The notes under the pieces: generated by a model
Seen by the model: only the letters and a program-made list of their open reading frames with translations
Database searches by the model: none
Told to the model about the DNA's origin: nothing
Made by a program: the position numbers and the translations under genes
Assembly: GCA_050290245.1 (NCBI GenBank)
Contig: JBNKHH010000059.1
Location: forward strand, 62,001-126,000
Direction: 5' to 3'
Length of the DNA: 64,000 nucleotides
Source of the DNA: JBNKHH01 sp050290245
Lineage (GTDB): Bacteria; Pseudomonadota; Alphaproteobacteria; Rhodobacterales; Rhodobacteraceae
In this document: piece by piece, positions 50,370-58,208 of the stretch
Layout of the letters: each line of letters begins with the position of its first letter
Position numbering within the stretch: the first letter of the stretch is position 1

Positions 50370-51245
50370 ATGAGTTCATGGACCGCATTGACGACACTGG
50401 CCGCAAAGGCCAAGGCTGAAGCGCTCGGCGAAGCGCTCGAAGTACTCGACCCGGCTCCGACGGGCGTCGGTGTATTCGAGGTCGAAGACGGCTCGGAGAC
50501 CTGGGAAGTCGGAGCCTTTTTCACAGACGCCCCAGATGAGGTTGCACTGGCGCTTTTGGCGGCGGTGCACGGTGCCGCTGAATTCGCGGTATCCGAACTG
50601 CCCGACACGGATTGGGTCGCCCATGTGCGCCGGGAACTGACACCAGTCGAGGCGGGGCGTTTTTTTGTCTACGGCAGCCATGACGCTGACAAAGTGCCGG
50701 GTGGGCGGATTGCCTTGTTGATCGAGGCTGCCATGGCTTTCGGAACCGGACACCACGGCACGACACTTGGCTGCCTGCGCGCCATTGACCGCCTGGCCAA
50801 CGAAGGAGTCGTTCCGGAACGTGTCGCAGATGTCGGGTGTGGCACAGCGGTTCTTGCAATGGCGGCCGCGTCAATCTGGCCCGCGGACGTCATAGCATCC
50901 GATATTGATCCGGTCGCCGTGGATGTAGCGCGTGCGAACCTGCGCGCAAACCGCATGGACAGTCGCGTAAAGACCGTGGAAGCCGTCGGCTTTGGCCATC
51001 CGGAGCTTTCAGGTCCGTTCGACCTGGTGCTGGCAAATATCCTCATGGGGCCGCTGGTCGACCTCGCCCCCGACATGGCGAAGGTGATGCCTTTGGGAGG
51101 CACAGCGGTCCTCAGTGGCATCCTGGTAGAACAAGCCGATACTGTGGCGCGCCACTATGAGAAATGCGGCTTCAATCTTGCCAATCGCGAGGACATTGTT
51201 GACTGGAGCACGCTTACTCTGACCCGAAATCAACAAGATTTCTAA
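50370..51245 (+). CDS. prmA: Ribosomal protein L11 methyltransferase
   Basis: A 291-residue SAM-dependent enzyme that trimethylates L11. The N-terminal recognition domain (1-about 100) is followed by AFGTGHHGTTLGCL, a PrmA hallmark, then motif I RVADVGCGTAVLAMAAASIWPADVIASDIDPVAV and the LVLANILMGPLVDLAPDMA segment. It follows msrA by 43 bases. Complete and without oddities. Confidence 0.95.
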   Translation: MSSWTALTTLAAKAKAEALGEALEVLDPAPTGVGVFEVEDGSETWEVGAFFTDAPDEVALALLAAVHGAAEFAVSELPDTDWVAHVRRELTPVEAGRFFVYGSHDADKVPGGRIALLIEAAMAFGTGHHGTTLGCLRAIDRLANEGVVPERVADVGCGTAVLAMAAASIWPADVIASDIDPVAVDVARANLRANRMDSRVKTVEAVGFGHPELSGPFDLVLANILMGPLVDLAPDMAKVMPLGGTAVLSGILVEQADTVARHYEKCGFNLANREDIVDWSTLTLTRNQQDF

Positions 51246-51347
51246 CTAATCCAAGTTTTTTCCGGCAGTTACGCCTTATTGATGCCACAAAGGCGCATTT
51301 AAAAAACAACAACGGTTATTAATGCCGTCTGTTGAAAGGCTGCCAAT

Positions 51348-51695
51348 ATGTCTGCTTCGCAGTTTGATGAATTTGATCGTCGGATGCGCCGGATAAGTCG
51401 GCGTCAGTCCAAGCTTTCCCATGGCTATGTGACGGCCGTGACCGATGACGGCATGGTCATTGCCAAGCCGAAGCGACGCGGAAACAAGGGCGCGTTGCGC
51501 GGCTTCGTGTTGATCGTAGCGGTTCTGATCCTGTTCAAGGGCTTCCTGCACGCGCAGTTGGGGGCCGTTGCTTATCAGGATCGCGTTGACGCGCTGACGG
51601 CCGGCTCGGTGGTCGAGCAGGCCGGTGGCTGGGTCATGACCGCCGATCCCCTGACGCTATGGCTGTCGGACACTCTCGGTTCCCTCGTGCGATAG
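51348..51695 (+). CDS. Single-span membrane protein of unknown function
   Basis: A 115-residue protein. A basic cytoplasmic N-terminal stretch with many Arg residues (about 1-45, FDRRMRRISRRQSKLSHGYV), then one transmembrane segment (about 49-70, ALRGFVLIVAVLILFKGFLHA), then a 45-residue periplasmic tail. I do not recognise the family; small conserved proteins of this shape occur near prmA in the group. A terminator follows. Confidence 0.65.
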   Translation: MSASQFDEFDRRMRRISRRQSKLSHGYVTAVTDDGMVIAKPKRRGNKGALRGFVLIVAVLILFKGFLHAQLGAVAYQDRVDALTAGSVVEQAGGWVMTADPLTLWLSDTLGSLVR

Positions 51696-51746
51696 GAATT
51701 TCGCCGGAGGCGTCCGGCTAATCTTTTTCGGTCGCACAAAAGAAAA

Positions 51747-51775
51747 GGCCGTGTCGCGGGACACGGCCTTTTTTT
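51747..51775. terminator. Bidirectional intrinsic terminator
   Basis: GGCCGTGTC-GCGG-GACACGGCC (51748-51769 region, 9-bp stem) followed by seven T on the plus strand and preceded by AAAAG, giving T-rich sequence on the minus strand also. It separates the 115-residue gene from the convergent DUF1127 gene. Confidence 0.9.
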
Positions 51776-51791
51776 AAGAAGGGCATGGAGT

Positions 51792-51983
51792 TCAGCGGAA
51801 GGCGTCGATGTCGCCACGCGACAGGCCGATATCATCCAGTTCATGCATTGACAGGCGCGACAGGATCGCGCGGGTGCGGCGGGCTTCGTTCCACGCCATC
51901 GCGCGCCCAGCAAGTTCCGAAACCGAATTCACGGCCCGGTAGGTTGCACTGGCGCACCAGACGTCAAAAGCAGTATGTGTCAT
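51792..51983 (-). CDS. DUF1127 small protein
   Basis: A 63-residue protein: a variable N-terminus and a C-terminal arginine-rich DUF1127 segment (AWNEARRTRAILSRLSMHELDDIGLSRGDIDAFR), the YjiS-like pattern 'R-x-x-x-x-L-x-x-L-x-[DE]-x-x-L-x-D-[IL]-G-[LI]-x-R'. In Rhodobacter and related bacteria such proteins are induced by RpoH and affect RNA metabolism and stress tolerance. The second ATG (51983) has AAGGA eight bases before it; the ATG at 51992 would add three residues. A heat-shock-type promoter lies just upstream. Confidence 0.85.
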   Translation of the reverse strand: MTHTAFDVWCASATYRAVNSVSELAGRAMAWNEARRTRAILSRLSMHELDDIGLSRGDIDAFR

Positions 51984-52025
51984 GGCGTTCATCCTTGAAG
52001 GTCAATTAGTCAGGTCCGCGGCATG

Positions 52026-52052
52026 TAGATGCCGTTTTTTGATGCAGCAAGG
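52026..52052 (-). promoter_or_regulatory. RpoH-type promoter of the DUF1127 gene
   Basis: On the minus strand CCTTGC (52052-52047) and CATCTA (52031-52026) with a 15-bp spacer, fitting the CTTG-N(13-15)-C-A-T pattern of sigma-32-type promoters. The predicted start is about 25-35 bases before the start codon. Confidence 0.45.
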
Positions 52053-52228
52053 CCGAAAACTGCATGTCTCGTATGCACTTTTTGCATGGATTCAAATTTC
52101 GGCTAACACGTTTCCAAAAAAGCAAAAAATCCGCGGCCAGCCTGTCGCATTCGGAGGTCGAAATGGCGTTTTTGGTCGAGGGTGTTGCGAAAGCGGAAAA
52201 AACGACATGTCTAAAATTCTTGGAAGAT

Positions 52229-52243
52229 GTTCGCGTTTCGTGC
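52229..52243 (+). promoter_or_regulatory. Degenerate LexA box upstream of ruvC
   Basis: GTTC-GCGTTTC-GTGC, one mismatch to GTTC-N7-GTTC, 38 bases upstream of the ruvC start. ruvCAB is SOS-regulated in several bacteria. Confidence 0.3.
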
Positions 52244-52280
52244 TACTTCCGTCAAAAGGAAAATGAGCAGGTAGATTTCA

Positions 52281-52775
52281 ATGCGCGTGATGGGGCTGGA
52301 TCCAGGGCTGCGCGCCCTTGGATGGGGAGTGGTGGACGTGTCCGGTTCACGCCTGAGCCACGTCGCGAATGGCATCTGCAAGACCGAGCAGGGCCCGCTT
52401 GGGATGCGTCTGGTCAGTCTGTTCGAGCAATTGTCCGATATCCTTGCCCAATACGGACCGGACGAGGCGGCGGTCGAGCAAACATTCGTCAACAAGAACG
52501 GTGCGGCGACGCTGAAACTCGGGCAGGCGCGGGGCATTGCGATGCTGGTTCCGGCTCGGGCTGGCATATCCGTGGGAGAATATGCCCCGAACGCAGTGAA
52601 AAAGGCTGTGGTCGGTGTCGGACATGCCGACAAGCGGCAGGTCGACCACATGGTGCGGATGCAGCTTCCCGGCATTGAAATCGCGGGGCCCGATGCGGCG
52701 GATGCCCTGGCTGTCGCAATCTGTCACGCGCATGTTTCGCAAAGCGCGGCACGTTTGGGGAAGGTCGCGGTATGA
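52281..52775 (+). CDS. ruvC: Holliday junction resolvase RuvC
   Basis: A 164-residue endonuclease that cuts Holliday junctions as a dimer. The first catalytic Asp is in MRVMGLDPGLRALGWGV, followed by VEQTFVNKNGAATLKLGQARG and the acidic C-terminal pair in PDAADALAVAICHAH. The stop overlaps the ruvA start by four bases, so ruvC-ruvA are coupled. Confidence 0.97.
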   Translation: MRVMGLDPGLRALGWGVVDVSGSRLSHVANGICKTEQGPLGMRLVSLFEQLSDILAQYGPDEAAVEQTFVNKNGAATLKLGQARGIAMLVPARAGISVGEYAPNAVKKAVVGVGHADKRQVDHMVRMQLPGIEIAGPDAADALAVAICHAHVSQSAARLGKVAV

Positions 52776-53428
52776 TTGGCCGTATTGCCGGGCGGATTGA
52801 TTATTGTGGCGCGGACCATGTTCTGATCGACGTGAAGGGCGTCGGATACATCGTCCATGTCAGCGAGAGGACGCTTGCGGCTCTGCCCGGTGGCGGCGAG
52901 GCTGTCGCGCTCTACACCGACTTGCTGGTCCGCGAAGATTTGTTGCAACTCTTTGGATTCACGTCACTTGTCGAGAAAGAATGGCATCGGCTGTTGATGG
53001 GCGTGCAGGGGATTGGGGCCAAAGCCTCAATGGCGATCCTGGGCACTCTGGGGCCGGATGGTGTGGCGCGTGCGATTGCGCTTGGCGATTGGGGGGCGGT
53101 CAAGGCCGCGCCCGGCGTCGGACCCAAGATCGCGCAAAGGGTTGTAAACGAATTGAAAGGCAAAGCGCCCGCGATGATGGCGATGCCGTCCGGGGCGGTG
53201 TCCGACCCGTCCGAGGTTGTTGATGCGGGAGACGTAGTCCCTGCCAGCGTGAAGCCGGTGACCATGACAGGCTCGGCTCAGGCCGAGGCTCTGTCGGCTT
53301 TGGGCAACCTTGGCTATGCACCGGGAGAGGCCGCCAGTGCGGTGGCAGAAGCCGCGGGAGCCAATTCGGAAGCTGACACTGCGGTGTTGATCCGCGAGGC
53401 GCTTAGGCTTCTGGCGCCTAAGGGATGA
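52772..53428 (+). CDS. ruvA: Holliday junction branch migration protein RuvA
   Basis: A 218-residue junction-binding protein. OB-fold domain I starts MIGRIAGRIDYCGADHVLIDVKGVGYIVHVSE; domain II contains helix-hairpin-helix segments (LLMGVQGIGAKASMAILGTLGPDG and APGVGPKIAQRVVNELKGK); domain III at the C-terminus (ALSALGNLGYAPGEAASAVAEA) binds RuvB. Follows ruvC with an ATGA overlap. Confidence 0.97.
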   Translation: MIGRIAGRIDYCGADHVLIDVKGVGYIVHVSERTLAALPGGGEAVALYTDLLVREDLLQLFGFTSLVEKEWHRLLMGVQGIGAKASMAILGTLGPDGVARAIALGDWGAVKAAPGVGPKIAQRVVNELKGKAPAMMAMPSGAVSDPSEVVDAGDVVPASVKPVTMTGSAQAEALSALGNLGYAPGEAASAVAEAAGANSEADTAVLIREALRLLAPKG

Positions 53429-53480
53429 AGGGCGGCATGAAAAAAATCCATCCTTCACTAATTCTTACGGGTGCAGTGCG

Positions 53481-54503
53481 ATGAGTGAGCCGGACCCGAC
53501 CCTGCGGCCCGAACAGCAGTCCGGTGATGCCGATCGTGCTCTGCGGCCCCAGACGCTGGATGCCTTTGTCGGGCAGGCGGAGGCGCGGGCGAACCTTGGT
53601 GTCTTTATCGAAAGCGCGCGCCAGCGGGGCGAGGCGATGGATCACACCCTGTTCCATGGCCCTCCGGGGCTGGGCAAGACGACCCTGGCGCAGATCATTG
53701 CCCGCGAGTTGGGCGTGAATTTTCGCATGACCAGCGGACCGGTGCTGGCGAAAGCTGGCGACCTGGCGGCGATCCTCACCAACCTTGACGCGCGGGATGT
53801 TCTTTTTATCGATGAAATTCATCGCCTTAATCCGGTTGTAGAAGAAGTGCTCTATCCTGCCTTGGAGGATTTCGAACTGGACCTTGTCATCGGCGAGGGG
53901 CCTGCGGCGCGCACCGTGCGTATCGAATTGCAGCCCTTCACGCTGGTCGGGGCGACGACGCGGCTGGGGCTGTTGACGACGCCGTTGCGGGATCGGTTCG
54001 GCATCCCGACACGGTTGCAGTTTTATACAGAAGACGAGCTTTTTCAGATCGTTACGCGGGGTGCAGGCCTGTTGGGCGTAGCCTGCGACGAAGGCGGGGC
54101 GCGCGAGATCGCGCGGCGCGCGCGGGGCACACCGAGGATCGCGGGGCGGCTTCTGAGACGGGTCGTGGACTTTGCGCTGGTCGAGGGCGATGGGCGCTTG
54201 ACGCAGAGCCTGGCCGACGGGGCCTTGACCCGGCTCGGGGTCGACGAGTTGGGACTCGATGGCGCTGACAGGCGATATTTACGTTTGATTGCAGAGCATT
54301 ACCAGGGCGGGCCGGTGGGCGCCGAGACATTGTCGGCGGCTCTTTCCGAAAGTCGGGACGCCATTGAGGAGGTGATCGAGCCCTATCTTTTGCAGCAGGG
54401 ATTGATCCAGCGGACCCCGCGCGGACGCATGCTGGCCGAGCGGGCCTGGCGGCACCTGGGGATGGCTGTACCCCGGCAAAAGGGGCAGGGCGACCTGTTT
54501 TGA
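53481..54503 (+). CDS. ruvB: Holliday junction branch migration helicase RuvB
   Basis: A 340-residue AAA+ motor. N-terminal LRPQTLDAFVGQAEARANL, Walker A FHGPPGLGKTTLAQII near residue 60, Walker B DVLFIDEIHRLNPVVEEVLYPALEDF, sensor GATTRLGLLTTPLRDRFG, and the C-terminal winged-helix domain (QQGLIQRTPRGRMLAERAWRHLG). It begins 52 bases after ruvA and closes the ruvCAB cluster. Confidence 0.98.
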   Translation: MSEPDPTLRPEQQSGDADRALRPQTLDAFVGQAEARANLGVFIESARQRGEAMDHTLFHGPPGLGKTTLAQIIARELGVNFRMTSGPVLAKAGDLAAILTNLDARDVLFIDEIHRLNPVVEEVLYPALEDFELDLVIGEGPAARTVRIELQPFTLVGATTRLGLLTTPLRDRFGIPTRLQFYTEDELFQIVTRGAGLLGVACDEGGAREIARRARGTPRIAGRLLRRVVDFALVEGDGRLTQSLADGALTRLGVDELGLDGADRRYLRLIAEHYQGGPVGAETLSAALSESRDAIEEVIEPYLLQQGLIQRTPRGRMLAERAWRHLGMAVPRQKGQGDLF

Positions 54504-54807
54504 CGCAATGTTCGAAAAGGTGCGAACCGTGCCCTTGGACCGAGGGACCGCAAATCGCGGTAGACGCTCCGAGAAACAGGCAGAACCTCGTGTCGGCTAA
54601 ACGTCTGCAAAGCGAAAGGGAAAGGTATGCCTGCGACCCTGCGGGCGGCGGGCATGACCACGCACGATGGATTTTGCCGCGGATCGTGAAGTTTCGGTAA
54701 TTTCCTGCTCGCAGCGACGGCGGGGAAGTCGGAATGCGTATTTGGGGCAAGATAAAGGGCGCGCGTGCCCGGTTTTCCTTGGGATCACGATCGGCTAGGG
54801 AGGCAGC
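54504..54807. other. 304-base intergenic stretch after ruvB
   Basis: No credible gene on either strand. Near 54720-54760 the sequence GGAATGCGTATTTGGGGCAA with GATAAAGG weakly resembles the dispersed GTATTT-n-AAGAAGAAG repeat. No clear terminator or promoter was recognised. It probably holds the promoter of the operon that starts at 54808. Confidence 0.4.
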
Positions 54808-55434
54808 ATGGATCATGACGAAATCGCACGTTGCTTCACGAGGCCCGACGGGTCGTATCTGTTCGCCCGGTGGGGTCGGCCGATCGTGCCGATTGTCTTT
54901 GGCGTGGACGACGCCACCCTGCCCGTCATCAAGGGGGCGATCGAGGCGGTGGTCTATATGGCCGGTCACAAGATGGCCGAGACAGACCCGGAGATCGGAG
55001 CGAACCTGATTACGTTCTTCTTCCGCGACTGGGACGAGCTATTGTCGGTGCCGGACCTGGACCGGCTTGTGCCGGACCTGGGGCCCCTGGTCGACCGCCT
55101 GAAGGGGCAGGGCGCGAACAAGTACCGTCTATTCCGGTTCGACGAGGCCGGCGCGATCAAGGCGGTGATCCTGTTCATTCGCCTGGACGAGGCCCTTGCC
55201 GATGTGCCGGCCGAGGATCTGGCCCTGGCCGAGGCGGCCCAGAGCATGGTTTTATGGTCGGATGCGGCATTTGCCCAGAAAGGGCCGCTGGGTGTGGTGG
55301 GCGAGAAGGTCATGTTGCGCCCCGACATCGCGGATATCATCCGAGCGGGTTATGATCCGGTGATGCCCGCCGTGGCGACGGATGCGAGTCACGCCTTGCG
55401 CCTGGCAGCGCGGATCGGGAGGGAAGCATCGTGA
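54808..55434 (+). CDS. Conserved protein upstream of ybgC-tolQ, unknown function
   Basis: A 208-residue soluble protein with no signal peptide. It has alternating helical and strand segments, such as SYLFARWGRPIVPIVFGVDDATLPVIKGAIEAVV, LITFFFRDWDELLSVPDLDRLVPDLGPLVDRLKG and GPLGVVGEKVMLRPDIADIIRAGYDP. I cannot name the family. GGGAGG lies before the ATG. Its TGA overlaps the GTG of ybgC by four bases, linking it to the Tol-Pal operon. Confidence 0.7.
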   Translation: MDHDEIARCFTRPDGSYLFARWGRPIVPIVFGVDDATLPVIKGAIEAVVYMAGHKMAETDPEIGANLITFFFRDWDELLSVPDLDRLVPDLGPLVDRLKGQGANKYRLFRFDEAGAIKAVILFIRLDEALADVPAEDLALAEAAQSMVLWSDAAFAQKGPLGVVGEKVMLRPDIADIIRAGYDPVMPAVATDASHALRLAARIGREAS

Positions 55435-55820
55435 GCCACAGTTTCGATATCCGTGTCTATTACGAGGACACCGATCTTGCCGGGATCGTCTATTACGCCA
55501 ATTACTTGAAGTTCATCGAGCGGGCGCGCACCGAGTGGGTGCGGTCGCTTGGGATCGACCAGACGCGGGTTAGGGCCGAGGACGGGGTGGTGTTCGCGGT
55601 CCGGCGGGTCGAGGCGAATTACATGCTGCCCGCGCGGTTCGACGATGTGTTGACGGTGGTGACGACGCGCGAGGATCTGACCGGGGCCCGGATGGTGTTA
55701 CGTCAGGAGGTGATGCGGGGCGGAGAGCTTTTGTTCTCGGCCTTCGTGACGCTTGTGGCATTGACGGAGGCGGGCCGGCCTGCGCGGCTTCCGGCGGATG
55801 TTCGCCGAAGATTGGGCTGA
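55431..55820 (+). CDS. ybgC: Tol-Pal associated acyl-CoA thioesterase YbgC
   Basis: A 129-residue hot-dog thioesterase. The active-site motif is YYEDTDLAGIVYYANYLKFIERARTEW (catalytic Asp near residue 13), followed by the internal helix end and VRRVEANYMLPARFDDVLTVVT. YbgC hydrolyses short-chain acyl-CoA and is normally first in the tol-pal operon. The start is GTG, overlapping the previous stop. Confidence 0.95.
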   Translation: MSHSFDIRVYYEDTDLAGIVYYANYLKFIERARTEWVRSLGIDQTRVRAEDGVVFAVRRVEANYMLPARFDDVLTVVTTREDLTGARMVLRQEVMRGGELLFSAFVTLVALTEAGRPARLPADVRRRLG

Positions 55821-55850
55821 TTGCCGGTGGCTGTCGTCCGGCGCACGCTT

Positions 55851-55863
55851 GTTATGGCATAAC
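55851..55863. promoter_or_regulatory. Palindrome upstream of tolQ
   Basis: GTTATG-G-CATAAC, a perfect 13-base inverted repeat 78 bases before tolQ. No regulator is implied by the context. Confidence 0.25.
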
Positions 55864-55940
55864 CTCTGGCTTTCCGCTATTTACGGCGTCAAACGAGGGA
55901 CCCGATAAACATAACGACCGGGTCATAAGAGAGCAGAGTG

Positions 55941-56639
55941 ATGGAAAGCGAAACCCTTGCGTTGGCACAGGAGATTGATTTCTCCATGTGGGCGCTGTTT
56001 GCGCATGCAACGATTACCGTAAAGCTTGTGATGGCCCTGTTGATGGTGGCGTCATTCTGGAGCTGGGCGATCATTATCAACAAGCACCGCCAGTACGGCC
56101 GGGCGCGACGCGAAAGCGACCGTTTCGAGACGGCATTTTGGTCCGGTGAACCGCTGGACGGGCTGTTCGACGAGATCGGGCCTGCGCCTTCGGGGCGGTC
56201 GGAGCGTGTGTTTGCCGCGGGCATGACAGAGTGGCGGCGGTCGCATCGCGACGACGGCAAGCTGATCGGGGGGGCCCATGTGCGCATCGACCGGTCGATG
56301 GATGTCGCGATCCAGAAAGAGGCAGAAGCGTTGCAAAAGGGATTGCCCCTGTTGGCGACGGTGGGATCGACCGCGCCCTTCGTGGGGCTGTTCGGTACGG
56401 TCTTCGGGATCATGAGCGCGTTCATCGAGATCGGTCAGCAGCAGAGCACGAACCTTGCGGTGGTAGCTCCGGGTATTGCGGAAGCCTTGCTGGCGACGGG
56501 GCTGGGGCTGTTCGCAGCGATCCCGGCGGTGATCTTTTACAACAAGCTGTCGTCGGACAGCGACCGGATCATCGCGCGGTACGAGAGTTTCGCGGATGAG
56601 TTCGCGACCATCCTGTCGCGGCAGCTGGACACGAACTGA
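55941..56639 (+). CDS. tolQ: Tol-Pal protein TolQ
   Basis: A 232-residue inner-membrane proton-channel subunit of the Tol-Pal motor (homologous to ExbB/MotA). Three transmembrane segments: about 17-40 (FAHATITVKLVMALLMVASFWSW), 130-155 (LPLLATVGSTAPFVGLFGTVFGIMSAF) and 165-190. The GSTAPFVGLFGTVFGIM block is characteristic. The ATG at 55941 follows GAGAG; a GTG one codon earlier (55938) is possible. The stop overlaps tolR by one base. Confidence 0.96.
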   Translation: MESETLALAQEIDFSMWALFAHATITVKLVMALLMVASFWSWAIIINKHRQYGRARRESDRFETAFWSGEPLDGLFDEIGPAPSGRSERVFAAGMTEWRRSHRDDGKLIGGAHVRIDRSMDVAIQKEAEALQKGLPLLATVGSTAPFVGLFGTVFGIMSAFIEIGQQQSTNLAVVAPGIAEALLATGLGLFAAIPAVIFYNKLSSDSDRIIARYESFADEFATILSRQLDTN

Positions 56640-57100
56640 TGGGTGCCGGGGTTATCCAGAGCGATAACGGCGGTGGCCGCAGGCGGCGGCGCCGATCGCG
56701 GCCGATGGCCGAGATCAACGTGACGCCATTCGTCGACGTGATGCTGGTGCTTTTGATCATCTTCATGGTGGCGGCGCCCTTGCAGACTGTTGGTGTACCG
56801 GTCGAGCTGCCGAAGACCGCCGCGCGATCCTTGCCGAGCGAGCGGGAAGAGCCGTTGAGTGTCACGCTGACGGCGGATGGGGTCACGATGATCCAGACCT
56901 CCGAAGTGAGCGTTGACGAGATCGTGCCGCGCTTGCAGGCGATTTTGAGCGAACGGACCTCGGACAAGGTGTTTCTGCGCGCGGACGGAGAAATCCCCTA
57001 CGCGCGCGTGGTGACGGTGATGGGCGCACTGAATGCCGCCGGGATTACCAACATCGGGTTGGTGACAGACGTGGGCGGGCCACGCCTGGACGGCCAGTGA
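56639..57100 (+). CDS. tolR: Tol-Pal protein TolR
   Basis: A 153-residue inner-membrane subunit of the ExbD/TolR family. Arg-rich cytoplasmic N-terminus, one transmembrane segment that contains the proton-relay Asp (MAEINVTPFVDVMLVLLIIFMVAAPL), and a periplasmic domain ending SDKVFLRADGEIPYARVVTVMGALNAAGITNIGLVTDV. Overlaps tolQ (TGATG) and precedes tolA by seven bases. Confidence 0.96.
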   Translation: MGAGVIQSDNGGGRRRRRRSRPMAEINVTPFVDVMLVLLIIFMVAAPLQTVGVPVELPKTAARSLPSEREEPLSVTLTADGVTMIQTSEVSVDEIVPRLQAILSERTSDKVFLRADGEIPYARVVTVMGALNAAGITNIGLVTDVGGPRLDGQ

Positions 57101-57107
57101 GGCATCG

Positions 57108-58208
57108 GTGCGCGCGGGCTGGTACATTTCCGGGGCAGGCCATCTGGTCGCGATCCTCGCGCTGTTCTTCGGCGGGATTTTCGCGGCGGATCGCATTCCC
57201 GAGCCGGTGACGGTGTCCGAGGTTTCGGTGATTTCCGAGGCCGAGTTCGCGGCGCTTGTGTTGCCCGGTGCCTCGCCCGAGACTCAGACTGATGTGCCCG
57301 AAGTCTCGGTTCCCGAGGAGGATGCGGCGCCCGAGGCGCCGGACGAGGACGCCGCGCCCGAGATCAGCGAACCGGAACCCGTCGAGATCCCCGAGGCGCC
57401 GGACGCACCAGAGATCGAAATCCCCAGTGCCGTACCGGAGGCCGTCGTGGTCGACACGGCCCCGCCCGTGCCCGCACCACCATCGGATCTGGATGGAACC
57501 TCGCTTGAACAGGACGCCGTAGCCGCGCCCGCGCCGCGCGTTGCGCCGGTGCCGCAGGTCGTGCCTGCGCCCATGCCCGAGGTCGCGCCCGAGTTGGTCG
57601 AGGATACGACGCCCGATCCCGAAGCACCGCCCGAGGAGGTGGTCGAGGAAGAGACGCCCGCCGCCCCCGAAGAGGCCAGCGACCGGATCGTGACCGAGGC
57701 CGAGGAAGAAAAGACCTTTGCGCCCGCCAGCTCGATGCGGCCCCGCACCCGGCCATCGCGGCCCGTAGTCGCCGAGACGCCAAAGCCGGTCGAAACGCCC
57801 AAGCCGACCGAGACGCCGCGCGATCCGGCAAGGGATGCCATTGCCGAGGCGAATAAGCCGACCGAAGCTCCTGCGCCATCCGGTCCGCCGCTGACAGGGG
57901 GCGAAAAGGATGCGTTGCGCGTGGCCGTCGGGAACTGCTGGAATGTTGGCAGCTTGTCTACCGAAGCACTGGGAACGACTGTTATCGTGGGCGTTCAGAT
58001 GGAACAGAGCGGCAAGCCGATCAGCTCGTCGATCAAGCTGGTGTCGCATTCGGGCGGCTCGGCAGGCGCGGCGCAGCAGGCTTTCGAGGCCGCACGGCGG
58101 GCAATAATCCGCTGTGGAGCGAAGGGATTCCCCTTGCCTGTGGAAAAATATGCGCAATGGCGCGATATCGAAATGACGTTTAACCCGGAAGGAATGCAGT
58201 TCAGATGA
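57108..58208 (+). CDS. tolA: Tol-Pal protein TolA
   Basis: A 366-residue energy-transducing protein. It begins with a membrane anchor (LVAILALFFGGIFAADRIP), then a long Pro/Glu/Ala-rich periplasmic rod (about 50-260; many Pro-Glu and Glu-Ala pairs) that here replaces the Ala/Lys-rich helix of E. coli TolA, then the globular C-terminal domain (about 265-366, DALRVAVGNCWNVGSLS, VVGVQMEQSGKPI, FPLPVEKYAQWRDIEMTFNPEGM). The domain order and operon place support TolA. The start is GTG. Overlaps tolB by ATGA. Confidence 0.92.
   Translation: MRAGWYISGAGHLVAILALFFGGIFAADRIPEPVTVSEVSVISEAEFAALVLPGASPETQTDVPEVSVPEEDAAPEAPDEDAAPEISEPEPVEIPEAPDAPEIEIPSAVPEAVVVDTAPPVPAPPSDLDGTSLEQDAVAAPAPRVAPVPQVVPAPMPEVAPELVEDTTPDPEAPPEEVVEEETPAAPEEASDRIVTEAEEEKTFAPASSMRPRTRPSRPVVAETPKPVETPKPTETPRDPARDAIAEANKPTEAPAPSGPPLTGGEKDALRVAVGNCWNVGSLSTEALGTTVIVGVQMEQSGKPISSSIKLVSHSGGSAGAAQQAFEAARRAIIRCGAKGFPLPVEKYAQWRDIEMTFNPEGMQFR

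Noticed and set aside
54052..54969. Minus-strand 305-residue open frame across the ruvB end
   Set aside because: No motif or ribosome-binding site; it covers the ruvB 3' end and the intergenic gap and is Arg/Pro-rich like other GC shadows.
57284..57841. Minus-strand open frame rich in Ser/Gly/Ala repeats
   Set aside because: It is the shadow of the Pro/Glu/Ala-rich rod of tolA; high GC keeps all frames open there.
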